Counted from the stretch's first letter, positions 44,123 through 54,463 are shown. The stretch is 64,000 nt of DNA from B1 sp034439755 (GCA_034439755.1 JAWXAZ010000101.1:12112-76111), one strand, 5' to 3'. A program made the numbers and translations. Notes: generated by a model from the sequence alone, not told the origin.

Positions 44123-47100
44123 ATGGAAAATAAAAATCAATACTGGAAGGGTTTAGAGGAGTTAAACAATGACCCTAAATTCTTAGAATCCAAAAAGCAT
44201 GAATTTGCTGAGGGTATTCCTTTGGAGGAAGTTTTTACAGAAGAGGATGGAGGTTTAAATGCTAATCGCCGCGATTTCTTAAAATATTTCGGTTTCAGTA
44301 TATCGGCCGTAGCATTGGCAGCTTGTAACAAAACGCCAATTAAAAATGTTATTCCTTATATCATAAAGCCAGAGAACATTACACCGGGCATTCCTAACTG
44401 GTATGCTTCTACTTGTAATGCTTGTTCTGCTAATTGCAGTATTTTAGTAAAAACGCGCGAAGGCAGGCCCGTAAAAATTGAAGGTAACAGCGAATCTCCT
44501 ATATTTAAAGGTGGAACTTGCGGAACTGGTCAGGGTAGTTTATTAGGTTTATACGACAATGAGCGTTTACGCGCACCAAAAGCCAAAGGAGCAGATGCTA
44601 CTTGGGATTTGGTTAACGGAGACATTAAATCTGGTTTAGCTTCTGCTAAAGCCATACGTTTGGTAACAGGAACTGTAAACAGCCCAAGCACTAAAAAGGC
44701 TATTGCAGAGTTTACGGCTAAATATCCTCAAACACAACATATCCAATACGAAGCTAATTCTATGGGTTCTATTGCAGAAGCCAGTCAGCGTGCTTTTGGT
44801 AAAATGGTAGTTCCAGGATATCGTTTCGATTTAGCTAAAGTTATTGTAAGTTTTGGTGCAGATTTTTTGGGTACATGGATTTCTCCAGTAGAATTTACCA
44901 AACAATGGTCGTCTACGCGTACTGCAGAAAACAAGAATATGAGTCGCCATATTCAATTAGAATCTACTTTAAGTTTAACAGGCTCTAATGCCGATGTACG
45001 TTACCCTATTAAGCCATCTGCTGAAGGTGCTTATTTGGTAAGTTTATACAACAAGGTAGCTGCTTTGGCCGGTGCTCCAGCATTAGGTACCATGCAGGCC
45101 GTAGAATTGCCTTTAGATGGAATTAGCAATACTGCCAAAGAATTATGGGCTGCTAAAGGCGCTTCATTGGTAGTGTGTGGTTCAAACAATGTAGATTATC
45201 AGTTATTGGTGCATGCCATTAACAGCCTATTGGGTAATAATGGAACTACGGTTGATTTTGCAAATTATAGCAACCAACATTATAGCAACGATGCAGCGTT
45301 TGAAACGTTTGTTAAAGACCTTGAAACTGGTGCAGTTGATGCCACTATTTTCTACAATGTAAATCCAGTTTACAGCTATGCAAATAGTGCTAAATTAGCT
45401 GCTGGCATTCAGAAATTAAAGTTATCTGTTGCTTCAAACAGCAATTTGGATGAAACTTCTACCTTGTGTGGATACCATGTGCCAGACAGTCATTTCTTAG
45501 AGTCGTGGAACGACAATGAGCCAAAGGCCGGATATTTCACTTTTACACAGCCAAATATTTCGCCGGTATTCAATACCCGCCAAATGCAAGAAACCTTGTT
45601 AAATTGGGCTGGTAATACCAACAATTTTTATGATTTCATGAAAGCCAATTGGGCTGGAAGTTTATCGGGTGATGCTTGGACAAAAGCAATCCACGATGGT
45701 TTCCACCAGGCTTCTGTTGCACCAGTGAGTGTGGCATTCAATACAGATTTAACTGCTGTTGTTGCGCCTGCTTACAATGTGTATACCAATACTAAAACCA
45801 AGCTTGAGTTAAAATTATACAGCAAAATTGGATTAAAAGATGGTGCACATGCGCACAATCCTTGGTTGCAAGAAATGCCTGATCCAATTAGTAAAGTAAC
45901 TTGGGATAATTATGCTAACATTAGCAACGCTACCGCAAAGGAGTTAGGTGTTAAGGATGGCGATTTAATTAATATCACAGCTAAGTCTGGTAAAATCGAA
46001 GCAATTCCAGTTTTGGTTCAGCCAGGACAACCCAATAACGTAATTGCATTGGCAATAGGTTATGGCAGAACTGCTGGTGGCAAAACAGGCTTAAACGTTG
46101 GTAAAAATGTATTTCCTTTGGTAGCTGCAAACGCGGGTGCAATTGAAATTACCGTTGAAAAAGCTGCTGGATCTTATGAGTTGGCTCAGACCCAAACGCA
46201 CCACACCATTCAAGGTCGTGCTTTGATAAAAGAGGCATCTGCAAACGAATACAACAAAGATTCAAAAGCGGGTAACCACGATCACCACAAGGCAATTAAG
46301 GAAAACGGAAACTTGCTTACCCTTTGGGATGAGCGCGATGGCAAAGGCCACCGTTGGGCAATGGCGGTAGACTTAAACAAGTGTACTGGTTGTGGCTCTT
46401 GTGTGGTAAGTTGTAATGCAGAAAACAATGTGCCAGTTGTTGGTCGCCAAGAGGTGATTAACCGCCGCGAGATGCATTGGATTCGCATCGATCGTTACTA
46501 CCGTTTCCGCAACAAGGATAGCAACAATATTACCCGTGAGGAAGAGTATAACTTGGAATCAACTGGGGTAGATTTTGAAAATGTAAGTGTGGTTCACCAA
46601 CCTTTAATGTGTCAGCAATGTGGACACGCTCCTTGCGAAACTGTTTGTCCGGTATTGGCTACAGTGCATAGCAGCGAAGGTTTAAACCACATGGCTTATA
46701 ACCGTTGTGTGGGTACCCGTTATTGCGCAAACAACTGTCCGTATAAAGTTCGTCGTTTCAATTGGTTTAAATACAGAGATAACTCTCAGTTCGATTTTAA
46801 CTTTAACAACGATTTAGGTCGCATGGTAATTAACCCAGATGTAACAGTACGTTCGCGTGGGGTAATGGAAAAATGTTCATTCTGTGTTCAACGCATACAA
46901 GCTGGTAAGTTGAAAGCTAAATTAGAGAACAGAATCATTGTTGACGGCGATGTTAAAACTGCTTGTCAGCAAAGTTGTCCGGCCGACGCCATTATATTTG
47001 GCGATATTAATGATGAGAAGAGCGAGATTAGGAAGTATTTCCAAAACGATCGTGCCTTCTTCCTTTTAGAAGAATACAATGTTCAGCCATCAGTAGCTTA

Positions 47101-47209
47101 CATGACAAAAGTAAGAAACGTAGACGAGCGTTTAAATGCCGAGGCGCCACATGGTGCTGCTAAGCATTCTGCTCCTAAAGCTGAAAAAGAAGTTGAACAC
47201 CATTCATAA
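44123..47209 (+). CDS. actB: Alternative Complex III subunit ActB, iron-sulfur/molybdopterin-type protein
   Basis: 1028 residues. A twin-arginine-like NRRDFLKYFGFS lies at about 49-60, after a 48-residue prefix, as in this family. The first 700 residues have the molybdopterin-oxidoreductase fold but no cofactor is bound in ActB. The C-terminal ferredoxin-like part has four cysteine sets: CTGCGSCVVSC, CQQCGHAPCETVC, CVGTRYCANNC and CSFCVQRI plus CQQSCPAD, binding Fe-S clusters. It passes electrons from quinol-oxidising subunits to ActA. Confidence 0.96.
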   Translation: MENKNQYWKGLEELNNDPKFLESKKHEFAEGIPLEEVFTEEDGGLNANRRDFLKYFGFSISAVALAACNKTPIKNVIPYIIKPENITPGIPNWYASTCNACSANCSILVKTREGRPVKIEGNSESPIFKGGTCGTGQGSLLGLYDNERLRAPKAKGADATWDLVNGDIKSGLASAKAIRLVTGTVNSPSTKKAIAEFTAKYPQTQHIQYEANSMGSIAEASQRAFGKMVVPGYRFDLAKVIVSFGADFLGTWISPVEFTKQWSSTRTAENKNMSRHIQLESTLSLTGSNADVRYPIKPSAEGAYLVSLYNKVAALAGAPALGTMQAVELPLDGISNTAKELWAAKGASLVVCGSNNVDYQLLVHAINSLLGNNGTTVDFANYSNQHYSNDAAFETFVKDLETGAVDATIFYNVNPVYSYANSAKLAAGIQKLKLSVASNSNLDETSTLCGYHVPDSHFLESWNDNEPKAGYFTFTQPNISPVFNTRQMQETLLNWAGNTNNFYDFMKANWAGSLSGDAWTKAIHDGFHQASVAPVSVAFNTDLTAVVAPAYNVYTNTKTKLELKLYSKIGLKDGAHAHNPWLQEMPDPISKVTWDNYANISNATAKELGVKDGDLINITAKSGKIEAIPVLVQPGQPNNVIALAIGYGRTAGGKTGLNVGKNVFPLVAANAGAIEITVEKAAGSYELAQTQTHHTIQGRALIKEASANEYNKDSKAGNHDHHKAIKENGNLLTLWDERDGKGHRWAMAVDLNKCTGCGSCVVSCNAENNVPVVGRQEVINRREMHWIRIDRYYRFRNKDSNNITREEEYNLESTGVDFENVSVVHQPLMCQQCGHAPCETVCPVLATVHSSEGLNHMAYNRCVGTRYCANNCPYKVRRFNWFKYRDNSQFDFNFNNDLGRMVINPDVTVRSRGVMEKCSFCVQRIQAGKLKAKLENRIIVDGDVKTACQQSCPADAIIFGDINDEKSEIRKYFQNDRAFFLLEEYNVQPSVAYMTKVRNVDERLNAEAPHGAAKHSAPKAEKEVEHHS

Positions 47210-47231
47210 TCTAGTAAACAAGTAGTAACAC

Positions 47232-48650
47232 ATGTCATACGAATCACCAATTAGAGATCAGTTAGTAACCGGTGGAAAAACATACCGTGATGTCACCCGA
47301 GACATTACGCGTCCATTGGAAAATGCACCCACCAAAGGCTGGTGGATTGGCTTCACCCTTGCAACCCTAGTTTTAATTCTTTGGATTTATGCCACTGGCT
47401 ATTCAATGGTTGTAGGTTTAGGAGTTTGGGGATTGAACAAAACAGTAGGTTGGGCTTTTGATATTACCAACTTTGTATTCTGGGTAGGTATTGGTCACGC
47501 CGGTACCCTTATCTCGGCCGTATTGTTATTGTTTCGCCAAAAATGGAGGATGTCTATTAACCGTTCTGCAGAGGCCATGACAATCTTTGCGGTTGTGTGC
47601 GCGGCGTCATTTATCTTATCGCATATGGGTCGTCCTTGGGTGGCTTATTGGCCAATTCCATTGCCAAATGCATTTGGTACACTTTGGGTGAATTTTAACT
47701 CACCTTTGGTATGGGACGTATTTGCAATTTCAACATACTTTTCGGTTTCATTGGTATTCTGGTATGTTGGTTTGATCCCAGACATTGCAACTGTTCGCGA
47801 TAGGGCTACAACAGCAGGCCGTAAGTTTTGGTATGGTTTCTTTGCCATGGGATGGACAGGTTCTACGCGCACTTGGCATCGTTATGAAGTTATCAGTTTA
47901 ATTTTGGCTGGTATTTCAACACCTCTTGTACTTTCGGTTCACTCCATTGTATCCATGGACTTTGCTACCTCATTGGTACCGGGATGGCATACCACCATTT
48001 TTCCTCCGTACTTTGTTGCGGGAGCAATTTTCTCTGGATTTGGAATGGTGTTAACCCTTTTAATTATTGCCCGTGAGGTAATGAACTATAAAGATTATAT
48101 TACTACAGAGCACTTAGATGCAATGGCAAAAATTATCTTGGTAACAGGTACCATGGTAGGATTAGCTTATATCACTGAGTTCTTTGTTGCGGCATATTCT
48201 GGTGTAGAATATGAGCAATATGCTTTCTTGAATAGGGCTTTTGGTCCATACTGGTGGGCTTATTGGACAATGATGAGTTGTAATTTAATTGCTCCACAGG
48301 TGTTTTGGTTCAGAAAGTTAAGAACCAACCCAGGATTCTTATTTTTCATGTCTATCATTGTAAATATAGGAATGTGGTTTGAGCGTTTCGTAATTATTGT
48401 AACCTCATTGCACCGCGATTTCTTGCCTTCATCATGGGCAATGTACACACCTACAATTGTTGAGGTAAGTATTTTGATTGGATCATTTGGATTATTCTTT
48501 TTCTTATTCTTTTTGTTCATCAAATTTTTACCATCCATTAACATGGCCGAGATTAAAGGTATTATACCTACCCACGCACATGCAGATCATGGAAACGATA
48601 ACCACCATAGCCACCAAGTAGCTGAGAAAGGAGCCATTCATGGAAACTAG
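47232..48650 (+). CDS. actC: Alternative Complex III subunit ActC (NrfD-like quinol-binding)
   Basis: 472 residues with about ten hydrophobic segments, the NrfD/PsrC fold. FWVGIGHAGTLISAVLLL carries a conserved quinone-site His. His-rich C-terminal tail HAHADHGNDNHHSHQ. Its stop overlaps the start of actD by 11 bases. It is paralogous to ActF in the same operon. Confidence 0.95.
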   Translation: MSYESPIRDQLVTGGKTYRDVTRDITRPLENAPTKGWWIGFTLATLVLILWIYATGYSMVVGLGVWGLNKTVGWAFDITNFVFWVGIGHAGTLISAVLLLFRQKWRMSINRSAEAMTIFAVVCAASFILSHMGRPWVAYWPIPLPNAFGTLWVNFNSPLVWDVFAISTYFSVSLVFWYVGLIPDIATVRDRATTAGRKFWYGFFAMGWTGSTRTWHRYEVISLILAGISTPLVLSVHSIVSMDFATSLVPGWHTTIFPPYFVAGAIFSGFGMVLTLLIIAREVMNYKDYITTEHLDAMAKIILVTGTMVGLAYITEFFVAAYSGVEYEQYAFLNRAFGPYWWAYWTMMSCNLIAPQVFWFRKLRTNPGFLFFMSIIVNIGMWFERFVIIVTSLHRDFLPSSWAMYTPTIVEVSILIGSFGLFFFLFFLFIKFLPSINMAEIKGIIPTHAHADHGNDNHHSHQVAEKGAIHGN

Positions 48651-49170
48651 TAAAAAATTAGTTCTGGGGATTTATGACAATCCCGATAAGACGTATGCTG
48701 TAACCAAGAAATTGATTAGCAATGGTTACAGTGTATACGATGTATATTCTCCATTTGCCATTCACGGATTAGACAGGGTAATGGGCATTAAAAGATCTAG
48801 GTTAACGGTTGTGGCCTTTATTAGTGCCATGATTGGATTGTCGTTGGCCATTATTTTTCAGGTTTATACCAGTTATTTTGATTGGCAAGTAAATGTGGGT
48901 GGTAAGCCATCCTTGCATATTCCAACTTATATTCCAATTACGTTTGAGTTAAGTATTCTTTTCACGGCATTTGGCATGGTAATTTGTTTCTTTATTGTAA
49001 ACAAAATGTTTTGGGGTAAGAATGCAGACATTATGGACCTACGCGTTTCAGACGATTTGTTTGTGGTTGCGGTAGATGTTAAGAAGAGCAAAGCCGATAT
49101 GGGTTCATTAAACCAATTATTGAAAGACGGCGGCGCCATAGAAGTTAGAGAAAGGACCAAAGAATTATGA
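48640..49170 (+). CDS. actD: Alternative Complex III subunit ActD (DUF3341)
   Basis: 176 residues. N-terminal cytoplasmic domain with YDNPDKTYAVTKKLI and YDVYSPFAIHGLDRVMGIKRS, then two membrane segments (about 65-85 and 105-125). This is the DUF3341 family that accompanies ActC/ActF. Overlaps actE by 4 bases. Confidence 0.95.
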   Translation: METSKKLVLGIYDNPDKTYAVTKKLISNGYSVYDVYSPFAIHGLDRVMGIKRSRLTVVAFISAMIGLSLAIIFQVYTSYFDWQVNVGGKPSLHIPTYIPITFELSILFTAFGMVICFFIVNKMFWGKNADIMDLRVSDDLFVVAVDVKKSKADMGSLNQLLKDGGAIEVRERTKEL

Positions 49171-49784
49171 GATTAAAATCACTATATACTGCCATTTTGA
49201 TTGGTTCGGCTGCTGCTTTATTCGGCAGTTGCAGCGCAGGTGGAGACTCAACCGGCTACGAATACGCACCCAATATGTACCATTCATTTGCTTACGAGCC
49301 AATGAGCCAGGAAGCAGACAAGCCCAATACCATAAACCAATATGGCATGAACATGCGTGAGCCTGCGGCTAACACTGTTGCTAGAGGTCAGATGGATTTT
49401 GTTAAGTACGGATTTAAGGTAAGTAACGAATCTTATGAGGCTTCTGCAGGTTTAAGAAACCCAGTTGCGGCATCACCTGTTGTAATTGCAGAAGGAAATA
49501 CTTTGTATAACATCAATTGTACACCTTGCCATGGCGATAAGGGTTTGGGTGATGGAACAATTGTAGCAGCCGGAAAATTCCCTCCTCCACCATCGTACGA
49601 TTCTGATAGGATCAAAACTACACCAGATGGAAAAATGTTTTATTCTATACGCTATGGAAAGAATTTAATGGGCGCATATGGAACTACAATGACACCAGAA
49701 CAAATTTGGAAAGTTGTTCATTATATCCGCACCGTGAGTGGTCCTTACAAAGGAGCTGCCACAGCAAGTAACGCATCTAATTAA
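49167..49784 (+). CDS. actE: Alternative Complex III subunit ActE, cytochrome c lipoprotein
   Basis: 205 residues. Lipoprotein signal GSAAALFGSCSAGG (Cys at 22). Single haem c site CTPCHGDKGLGDG at about 119 and a C-terminal helix EQIWKVVHYIRTVSG typical of class I cytochromes. ActE is the monohaem partner of ActA. Translationally coupled to actD. Confidence 0.95.
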   Translation: MRLKSLYTAILIGSAAALFGSCSAGGDSTGYEYAPNMYHSFAYEPMSQEADKPNTINQYGMNMREPAANTVARGQMDFVKYGFKVSNESYEASAGLRNPVAASPVVIAEGNTLYNINCTPCHGDKGLGDGTIVAAGKFPPPPSYDSDRIKTTPDGKMFYSIRYGKNLMGAYGTTMTPEQIWKVVHYIRTVSGPYKGAATASNASN

Positions 49785-49809
49785 TCACTAACCGAAGAAA
49801 TTATTTACA

Positions 49810-51120
49810 ATGGAACACGCAGAAGTTCATATCAGAGAAGAAAAATATCAGATTACCGAAGGCAACAAAAAATGGGCTTTTGGTTTAATGATTGTAGGTT
49901 TGATTTTAGCTGCTATAGGCTATTTTACTTACCACCCTCATATAGAAGGATTATCAGAACACGATTTACACCATTTAGTTCAAAAGCGTTTGCTTAGTAA
50001 TTTATTGGTGAATGGATATTTCTTTTTTATCATTTCAATTTGTGCCGCTACTTTTATTGCTATTAGTCAGGTTGCCAACGCAGGTTGGTATGTGGCTATT
50101 AGAAGAATTCCTGAAGCAATGAGTGAATATTCATTGATTGGCGGACCAATTTTACTCCTGATTAGTATTTTAGGATTACCTGTTTTGTACCATTGGGCAC
50201 ACGATGGTATTATGACCGAAGGCTCAAGCAATTATGATGCTTTATTGGCAGGCAAGAGTTGGTATTTAAACAAGCCTTTCTTTTATGTAAGAATGGTGTT
50301 ATTTATGGGGTTTTGGATCTTTTGTGCGCACTTATTCCGCAAGAATTCACGCAACGAAGATACCATTGGTGGCTTGACAATGTTTGAGAAAAACTACAAT
50401 TTGTCTACCGCTTATATGGTTATTTTTGCATTTACATTTTCTATGTTTAGTTGGGATCAAATCATGAGCATTGATGCGCATTGGTATTCAACTATATTCT
50501 CGGTGTATAATTTTGCAACTGGCTGGGTAAGTGCCTTAACCATTATGTATTTGATATTACATTATTTGAGAAAGAATGGCTATTTAAAAGGTATTGCAAC
50601 CGATGAGCATCAGCACGATTTGGGTAAATTTATGTTTGCCTTCTCTGTATTTTGGACTTATATGTGGGTAGCTCAATTCTTGTTAATTTGGTATGCAAAT
50701 ATTCCAGAGGAAGTTGCTTATTACAGAGAGCGTATGTTTGGTTCATATAAATTTTACTTCTACTTTGTGGTAATGGTTAATTTCTTGGTTCCATTTTTCT
50801 TTTTTATGGGAAGAGAAGCTAAGCGTAGCAGAGCAATGGGTTATTTTGTAGGGGGCGCTTTGTTAATTGGCCATTGGATGGATGTTTATTTGATGGTGAT
50901 GCCAGGTTCAATGAATCTTGCTACAGACCCTACAGATGCACATCCTGCGGGCATTGTTAAAGTTGCCTCACAAGGAATTGGAATTATGGAAATTGGCTTC
51001 TTATGTTTGTTTGCAGGCTTGTTTTTGTGGATGACCATGAAAGCGCTAACCAAAGCAAACTTATATCCTACTAAGCACCCATATATTGAAGAAAGTGCAT
51101 TGCACGATGTAGGTGTTTAA
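49810..51120 (+). CDS. actF: Alternative Complex III subunit ActF
   Basis: 436 residues, about ten hydrophobic segments. Contains FSMFSWDQIMSIDAHWYSTI and FWTYMWVAQFLLIWYANIPEE, conserved in ActF, the second quinol-oxidoreductase membrane subunit. It ends the operon: a terminator follows at 51133. In many Bacteroidota the cytochrome oxidase genes follow act, but here they do not. Confidence 0.95.
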   Translation: MEHAEVHIREEKYQITEGNKKWAFGLMIVGLILAAIGYFTYHPHIEGLSEHDLHHLVQKRLLSNLLVNGYFFFIISICAATFIAISQVANAGWYVAIRRIPEAMSEYSLIGGPILLLISILGLPVLYHWAHDGIMTEGSSNYDALLAGKSWYLNKPFFYVRMVLFMGFWIFCAHLFRKNSRNEDTIGGLTMFEKNYNLSTAYMVIFAFTFSMFSWDQIMSIDAHWYSTIFSVYNFATGWVSALTIMYLILHYLRKNGYLKGIATDEHQHDLGKFMFAFSVFWTYMWVAQFLLIWYANIPEEVAYYRERMFGSYKFYFYFVVMVNFLVPFFFFMGREAKRSRAMGYFVGGALLIGHWMDVYLMVMPGSMNLATDPTDAHPAGIVKVASQGIGIMEIGFLCLFAGLFLWMTMKALTKANLYPTKHPYIEESALHDVGV

Positions 51121-51132
51121 ACTTATTTTAGA

Positions 51133-51155
51133 AAGGGGCTTCGGCCCCTTTTTTT
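51133..51155 (+). terminator. Terminator of the act operon
   Basis: AAGGGGC TTCG GCCCCTT hairpin with a tight TTCG tetraloop and a run of T. Confidence 0.92.
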
Positions 51156-51257
51156 ATGCGCATTTTCTAGAACGGGTTATTCCTGTCTAAACCGAATCGG
51201 CATTTACATTAGTAGAATTTTATTTTGGTTCAGCCAGAAACATAAAACTCTAAAACG

Positions 51258-51292
51258 CAAAAAGTGGCCTATATAGAATAGGCCACTTTTTA
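51258..51292. terminator. Bidirectional stem-loop before the 51318 gene
   Basis: AAAAGTGGCCTAT pairs with ATAGGCCACTTTT with A- and T-runs at the ends. It serves the minus-strand gene ending at 51318. Confidence 0.85.
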
Positions 51293-51317
51293 AAGATGGG
51301 ATGATTTGATTTTTTAA

Positions 51318-52874
51318 TTATTCAATTGTTAACAAACCTAGATTGGCTTTTTTGCTTTCATAGGTGAAAACAAGTATTTGTTTATCAGAAATTTGAGCAG
51401 AATTGCGAGGTGTTATAAGACGTTTTGATTCCTTTGTTTTAAACAAAGCTTTCTTTTGCCATTTGCCAGTTTTTTCATTTAATACCACCATTGCCGAATA
51501 AGATTTTTTCTGATTATTGTAAACCTCGTCGGCGTTTTTTTTGCCTATATTTTTAACATGGTCGTTAAAAATAAAATAGATATTTCCATTTTTATACAGA
51601 ATGGCATAACTCAAAACATTTTCAAATTTTTTATATATACGGTAGGCATAATCTCTTGGCAAAAATAGAATAGGGCGGTAATATGGAATTATTAAATATT
51701 GGTTTTTAAATATATTTACATTCCATTCTATTTTGTTTTCTGGTGTTAGGCGCACAACGGTGAGGTCCTTTGTCTTTATCGTTTTATCAACATTGCCTTT
51801 AGAATCAGTTCTATAGTATATTTCTACCATTTCAAAAATGAGTAATTTATTTTTATTCTCATCAATATAGATGTCTTTTAATACATTGCCATAGCTAACG
51901 CCCTTCTCCATTTTTTTTGTCATGGCAAAACGTGTTTGCAGTCCAGATTTGAATTTATCGAACGAAGAAGAAATAACCTCCAAAGAATTTTTAGATAATT
52001 CTATATAAAATATGCCGTCTAAATAATCATAATCTTTATTGTCTGCATACATTCCGGTAATGGCAATTTTGTCGTCGAAAATTAAAAAAGACATAGAAGT
52101 TGCCAAACGATTAGCGAGGGGTAAGTTAACCTCATTTACCTCTGGTTTTTTCTGGCTCATTTGAAGTTGAAGTAAAATAGACTTAATAACATCATACTTT
52201 TTGCGTTTGCCTTCTATTTTGGCATTGGCAACAATAAAAACATTGCTTTTTTCATCTATACTCACCCTGCCAAAACTTATATTATCATCCTCGTAGGGCA
52301 GGTTAATTTTAGTGGTATTCAACTTTTTTAAATCCGAATTGAATGTTGAAAATATAAAACTGGCAGATTTTTTATCTGGGCTCTTTGTTTTTCTATACCC
52401 CAATATTGTTGTTTGGTCTTCTGAAATGGTAACCCCAAATCCATCGAATCCCTTGTCTTTTGAATCGGCTTTGTCCATGCTTATTTTCCCTTTCACTACC
52501 TGTCCGGTTAAGTCTAGTATAGACCCAATAAGCTCATCCTTCTTGGTTATGCTAATGATAACAATGTTATCATTTATGAGATATACTTCAAATAAAGAGT
52601 TTTGTGCTACGTCTATGGGTAGTATTTTGCCAAAATCTATTTGTATATCTTTTTCCAAACTAACAATGTTGTGCGTTGAAATGTAATAGGAGCCTGTATT
52701 GGTTGGGTTTTCCGACTTGAGTAAAAGTACCTTTTCATTTCTTATGCCTAATAAGTTTGGGGCTGATGATTTTCGATTCAATTTCTCTGGAGTGGACCAT
52801 TTAAAATCTACCTCCTGTGAGAGGGCAATTTTAAAAATAAATACACAGGCAAGTAGGATAAGATTTTTTTTCAT
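51318..52874 (-). CDS. Exported protein of unknown function
   Basis: 518 residues from ATG 52874, which gives the signal peptide MKKNLILLACVFIFKIALSQ; the frame continues 13 codons upstream without improving it. Kelch-like or propeller-like repeats are faint (ISEDQTTILGYRK, IDEKSNVFIVANAKIEG, YIDENKNKLLIFEMVEI). No T9SS domain at the C terminus (KKANLGLLTIE). Divergent from the S1C protease gene with 47 bases between start codons. Confidence 0.75.
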   Translation of the reverse strand: MKKNLILLACVFIFKIALSQEVDFKWSTPEKLNRKSSAPNLLGIRNEKVLLLKSENPTNTGSYYISTHNIVSLEKDIQIDFGKILPIDVAQNSLFEVYLINDNIVIISITKKDELIGSILDLTGQVVKGKISMDKADSKDKGFDGFGVTISEDQTTILGYRKTKSPDKKSASFIFSTFNSDLKKLNTTKINLPYEDDNISFGRVSIDEKSNVFIVANAKIEGKRKKYDVIKSILLQLQMSQKKPEVNEVNLPLANRLATSMSFLIFDDKIAITGMYADNKDYDYLDGIFYIELSKNSLEVISSSFDKFKSGLQTRFAMTKKMEKGVSYGNVLKDIYIDENKNKLLIFEMVEIYYRTDSKGNVDKTIKTKDLTVVRLTPENKIEWNVNIFKNQYLIIPYYRPILFLPRDYAYRIYKKFENVLSYAILYKNGNIYFIFNDHVKNIGKKNADEVYNNQKKSYSAMVVLNEKTGKWQKKALFKTKESKRLITPRNSAQISDKQILVFTYESKKANLGLLTIE

Positions 52875-52895
52875 GAGGGTTTTGTTTTTTGCAAG

Positions 52896-52903
52896 TACAT
52901 TTG
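52896..52903 (+). promoter_or_regulatory. -7 box of the S1C protease gene
   Basis: TACATTTG fits TAnnTTTG, 18 bases before the ATG. The 47-base divergent gap must hold both promoters, so overlapping control is possible. Confidence 0.45.
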
Positions 52904-52921
52904 AAACTTTCAAAAATCCAA

Positions 52922-54463
52922 ATGAAATTAACTTTTATCCTTTTTTCTGCCTTCTTTTTACGGTTTCATATATGTGAAGCGCAAAATACCGATTCTAAAA
53001 AAATAGTACTTCAATCTTTTGTTGAAAGTAAGGTAAGTGTTTTTGATGCCGAAAATGATGAATTTTTGGGTGATTTACCCCTTACACTCGAAAAGGCTAA
53101 ACTTAAAAATGTAATGGTAGTTTTTAAGGCTGAGCAAATGCAAGATTTAGCAATTTTTATTCCCCTTAAAGACGTTTTAGAGGTCAATGTTCACGCTTCC
53201 GTAAAATCAAAAATTACCAATGCGCATTTTAAGTCATTTGAGGATTTGCCTAATCTTAAATCGCAAGTTTGTGAGGTGTTTATGCTTCCCAAAATGGAAA
53301 GAAAGAGCTTGGATCCTTTAGTGTTAAATTTAATGCCTGTAGAGAACAAATTGAAACCCCTCACCGCTATTGGTCGCGATCAGTCTGGATTAATTTACAA
53401 AACCATTTCTGAGGAAATGGCGTATGACCCTATTTTTGGAACCAGTAAAAATTTACGAAAGCAGCTTTGCTCTTTTCTAGCTTCGAATAATGTTCATGTG
53501 GCAAATTGCGATCTAGTAAATACCGCTAACTTTGGCCCTAATGTAAATAGCCGAAAATACACAAGTGTTAAACCTCTCATTGTGAATTTCACCTTTAAAA
53601 TCTACGCATTTAAATTTAAGGATCGAATTTATAAGTATGGTTACTATAACCTTAAAATGAAATATAAGTTTGAATTAGCATCTGGTAAAAGCAAGGAAAT
53701 TGATTTGGTAAATTATGGATATTGCAATGCGGTTGAACCAAATAACCTTTTTGCCAAAGCCATCTTGGACAATTTGAGTATATGGGCTACAGATAGCGAA
53801 TTGCTTGCTGTAATGCAGGAATCTAATAACGTGTATAAAAAGGAGTATTCCCAATATAAATTGCGCATTAGAAGATATAAACGTGTGGCAAAGTTGGAAA
53901 TGAAGGACCTTGTAAAGGGTAGTTCGAAGGCTGTTGTTACAATAGATGGCGCAGAGAGTAGCTTTGGTAGCGGTTTTTTAATCAATGATTCGGGCTATAT
54001 TTTAACCAATTACCATGTAATTGAAGATGCTAATCCAATAAGGGTTAGCATTGGTAAAGATACCACTACCTTTATTGCGGAATTGGTTCGGTACGATGCC
54101 TCTTATGATTTGGCTTTACTAAAAATAAATAAAATTAATACACCTTATTTAATGATGAAGCAGGTCAATGATTACGAAGTTGGAGACCCCGTTATAGCCA
54201 TCGGTACGCCTGCCTCTAAGGAGCTTGGACAAACAGTTTCAAAAGGTATTATTAGTGGTGTAAGAAAGATAGAGTTTAGAGATTTAATTCAAACCGATGT
54301 AAGCATAAACCCCGGAAATAGTGGTGGTCCGCTATTGGATGAAAACGGCGAGGTAATTGGGATTGTAGTAATGAAAATTTCTGGCAAAGGATATGAAGGC
54401 TTGGGCTTTGCCATTCCGGCTATTAAAGCCATCGAATTGATGAATATAAATTATTTAGAATAA
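52922..54463 (+). CDS. Exported trypsin-like (S1C/HtrA-type) serine protease
   Basis: 513 residues from ATG 52922, with signal peptide FILFSAFFLRFHICEAQ. The first 320 residues are not recognised. The protease domain has FGSGFLINDSGYILTNYHVIED (His near 364; positions about 345-367), YDASYDLALLKI (Asp near 395) and INPGNSGGPLLDENG (Ser near 466). No PDZ domain follows; the chain ends soon after the protease. The layout (large unknown N-terminal domain, C-terminal S1C) is unusual and may be a secreted sensor/protease. Confidence 0.85.
   Translation: MKLTFILFSAFFLRFHICEAQNTDSKKIVLQSFVESKVSVFDAENDEFLGDLPLTLEKAKLKNVMVVFKAEQMQDLAIFIPLKDVLEVNVHASVKSKITNAHFKSFEDLPNLKSQVCEVFMLPKMERKSLDPLVLNLMPVENKLKPLTAIGRDQSGLIYKTISEEMAYDPIFGTSKNLRKQLCSFLASNNVHVANCDLVNTANFGPNVNSRKYTSVKPLIVNFTFKIYAFKFKDRIYKYGYYNLKMKYKFELASGKSKEIDLVNYGYCNAVEPNNLFAKAILDNLSIWATDSELLAVMQESNNVYKKEYSQYKLRIRRYKRVAKLEMKDLVKGSSKAVVTIDGAESSFGSGFLINDSGYILTNYHVIEDANPIRVSIGKDTTTFIAELVRYDASYDLALLKINKINTPYLMMKQVNDYEVGDPVIAIGTPASKELGQTVSKGIISGVRKIEFRDLIQTDVSINPGNSGGPLLDENGEVIGIVVMKISGKGYEGLGFAIPAIKAIELMNINYLE

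Noticed and set aside
44123..47209. Nitrate or formate dehydrogenase-type molybdoenzyme
   Set aside because: The twin-arginine position, fused ferredoxin part and neighbours identify ActB of Alternative Complex III.
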